The notes beneath the pieces are model-generated. The model saw only the letters and a program-made list of their open reading frames with translations, was not told the DNA's origin and ran no database searches. From positions 1-5,805 of the forward strand of contig JAKAPN010000077.1 in NCBI GenBank assembly GCA_021822995.1: a stretch of 5,805 nt of DNA, in the 5' to 3' direction. The stretch comes from an archaeon (GTDB lineage: Archaea; Thermoproteota; Nitrososphaeria; Nitrososphaerales; Gagatemarchaeaceae). Made by a program: the position numbers and the translations under genes. The first letter of the stretch is position 1, and every line of letters begins with the position of its first letter. Of this stretch, positions 5,360 through 5,805 are shown one piece after another.

Positions 5360-5805
5360 TTATTGGAATTTGTTTGCGACGAAGCTTCTGAGCGCATTTG
5401 AGGCGCCTTCCTGGATCGGAGTCCCGTGGCCTGGAAGGAGCTGCCGGAACTCCAGCTTGGAGATCTTCTCCACGGAGCGCTTGACTTCGTTCATGTCCCT
5501 GCTCATGTTCGGTGACGCGAGTTTCAGCTTCCCCGAGCCGTCAGTCCTGAGGAGATCCCCCACGAATATGGCAGTGCCAGGCAGATAGACAGAGATGCTG
5601 CCGTCAGTGTGACCTGGGGTGCCGACGATGGTCAAGGCGTCGACTGTCGAGCCGTCTTTGAGCTCCAGATCAGCCTTGATCCTTTCGACCCTCATCACCG
5701 AGCCCAAGACGCCTAGCATGATTCCGCTCAAGCCGCTGGTCTCCTTGAGCTTCTTTTCCCCGGAGAGCCTCGGCGCGTCCACCTCTCCTATAGCGAGAGT
5801 CGCTC
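5360..5805 (-). CDS. Metallo-beta-lactamase-fold hydrolase, C-terminal part (runs off right edge)
   Basis: This is the C-terminal portion of an MBL-fold metal-dependent hydrolase. The frame stays open to the window edge, giving 147 residues. A GTG at 5782 exists, but the frame continues upstream with ATLAIGEVDAPRLSG, which resembles the segment after the family's HxHxDH motif, so the true start lies outside. Metal-ligand motifs present are GTPGHTDGS (His codon 5609-5611), FVGDLL (Asp codon 5555-5557) and LPGHG (His codon 5426-5428), the third to fifth MBL motifs in correct order. The primary HxHxDH site cannot be seen. Substrate is unknown; members include glyoxalase-II-like thioesterases and lactonases. 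It is co-directional with the catabolic genes but separated by 92 bp and a promoter-like box, so membership in the same operon is uncertain. Confidence 0.85.
   Translation of the reverse strand, partial: ATLAIGEVDAPRLSGEKKLKETSGLSGIMLGVLGSVMRVERIKADLELKDGSTVDALTIVGTPGHTDGSISVYLPGTAIFVGDLLRTDGSGKLKLASPNMSRDMNEVKRSVEKISKLEFRQLLPGHGTPIQEGASNALRSFVANKFQ

Noticed and set aside
5360..5782. GTG at 5782 as the true start of the MBL-fold gene
   Set aside because: The frame continues upstream to the window edge with sequence typical of the family, and starting at 5782 would delete the essential HxHxDH metal-binding half.

Overview
The window looks like archaeal chromosomal DNA, GC-rich by eye. Several signs point that way. 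AGG is a preferred Arg codon and ATA is used for Ile despite the GC-rich composition. GTG and TTG start codons are frequent. Shine-Dalgarno-like sequences match the archaeal anti-SD (GGAGGT, AGGTGA). Short AT-rich boxes stand about 20-30 bp ahead of genes that have little or no leader. One gene belongs to a luciferase-like family related to the F420-dependent enzymes. A deep-branching GC-rich bacterium cannot be excluded from the sequence alone. No RNA gene, mobile element, CRISPR array or large repeat was seen.

All six genes lie on the minus strand, so transcription runs from high to low coordinates. At the right edge (5360-5805) is the C-terminal part of a metallo-beta-lactamase-fold hydrolase. 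After a 92-bp gap holding a TATA-like box comes a compact run of five genes: class III aminotransferase (3912-5267), CoA-acylating (methyl)malonate-semialdehyde dehydrogenase (2431-3915, sharing 2 bp with the previous stop), nitrilase-superfamily carbamoyl amidase (1515-2357), luciferase-like (LLM) flavin/F420 oxidoreductase (488-1507), and the N-terminal third of a dihydropyrimidinase/hydantoinase that runs off the left edge (1-484).

Read together, the run matches the reductive pyrimidine catabolic route from the second step onward. The proposed steps are: dihydrouracil opened to N-carbamoyl-beta-alanine (dihydropyrimidinase); decarbamoylation to beta-alanine plus CO2 and ammonia (nitrilase-type amidase); transamination to malonate semialdehyde (aminotransferase); and CoA-dependent oxidative decarboxylation to acetyl-CoA (MmsA-like). 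Thymine would give propionyl-CoA. Gene order is the reverse of reaction order. No dihydropyrimidine dehydrogenase, the first step, is in the window. The LLM oxidoreductase between the two amide-cleaving enzymes is the one member without an assigned step, and it is the most interesting open question. Its family is, as I recall, often found beside hydantoinase genes but has no established reaction.

The only substantial gaps are 5268-5359 and 2358-2430. Both hold possible promoter elements. There is no gene-free stretch over 300 bases.
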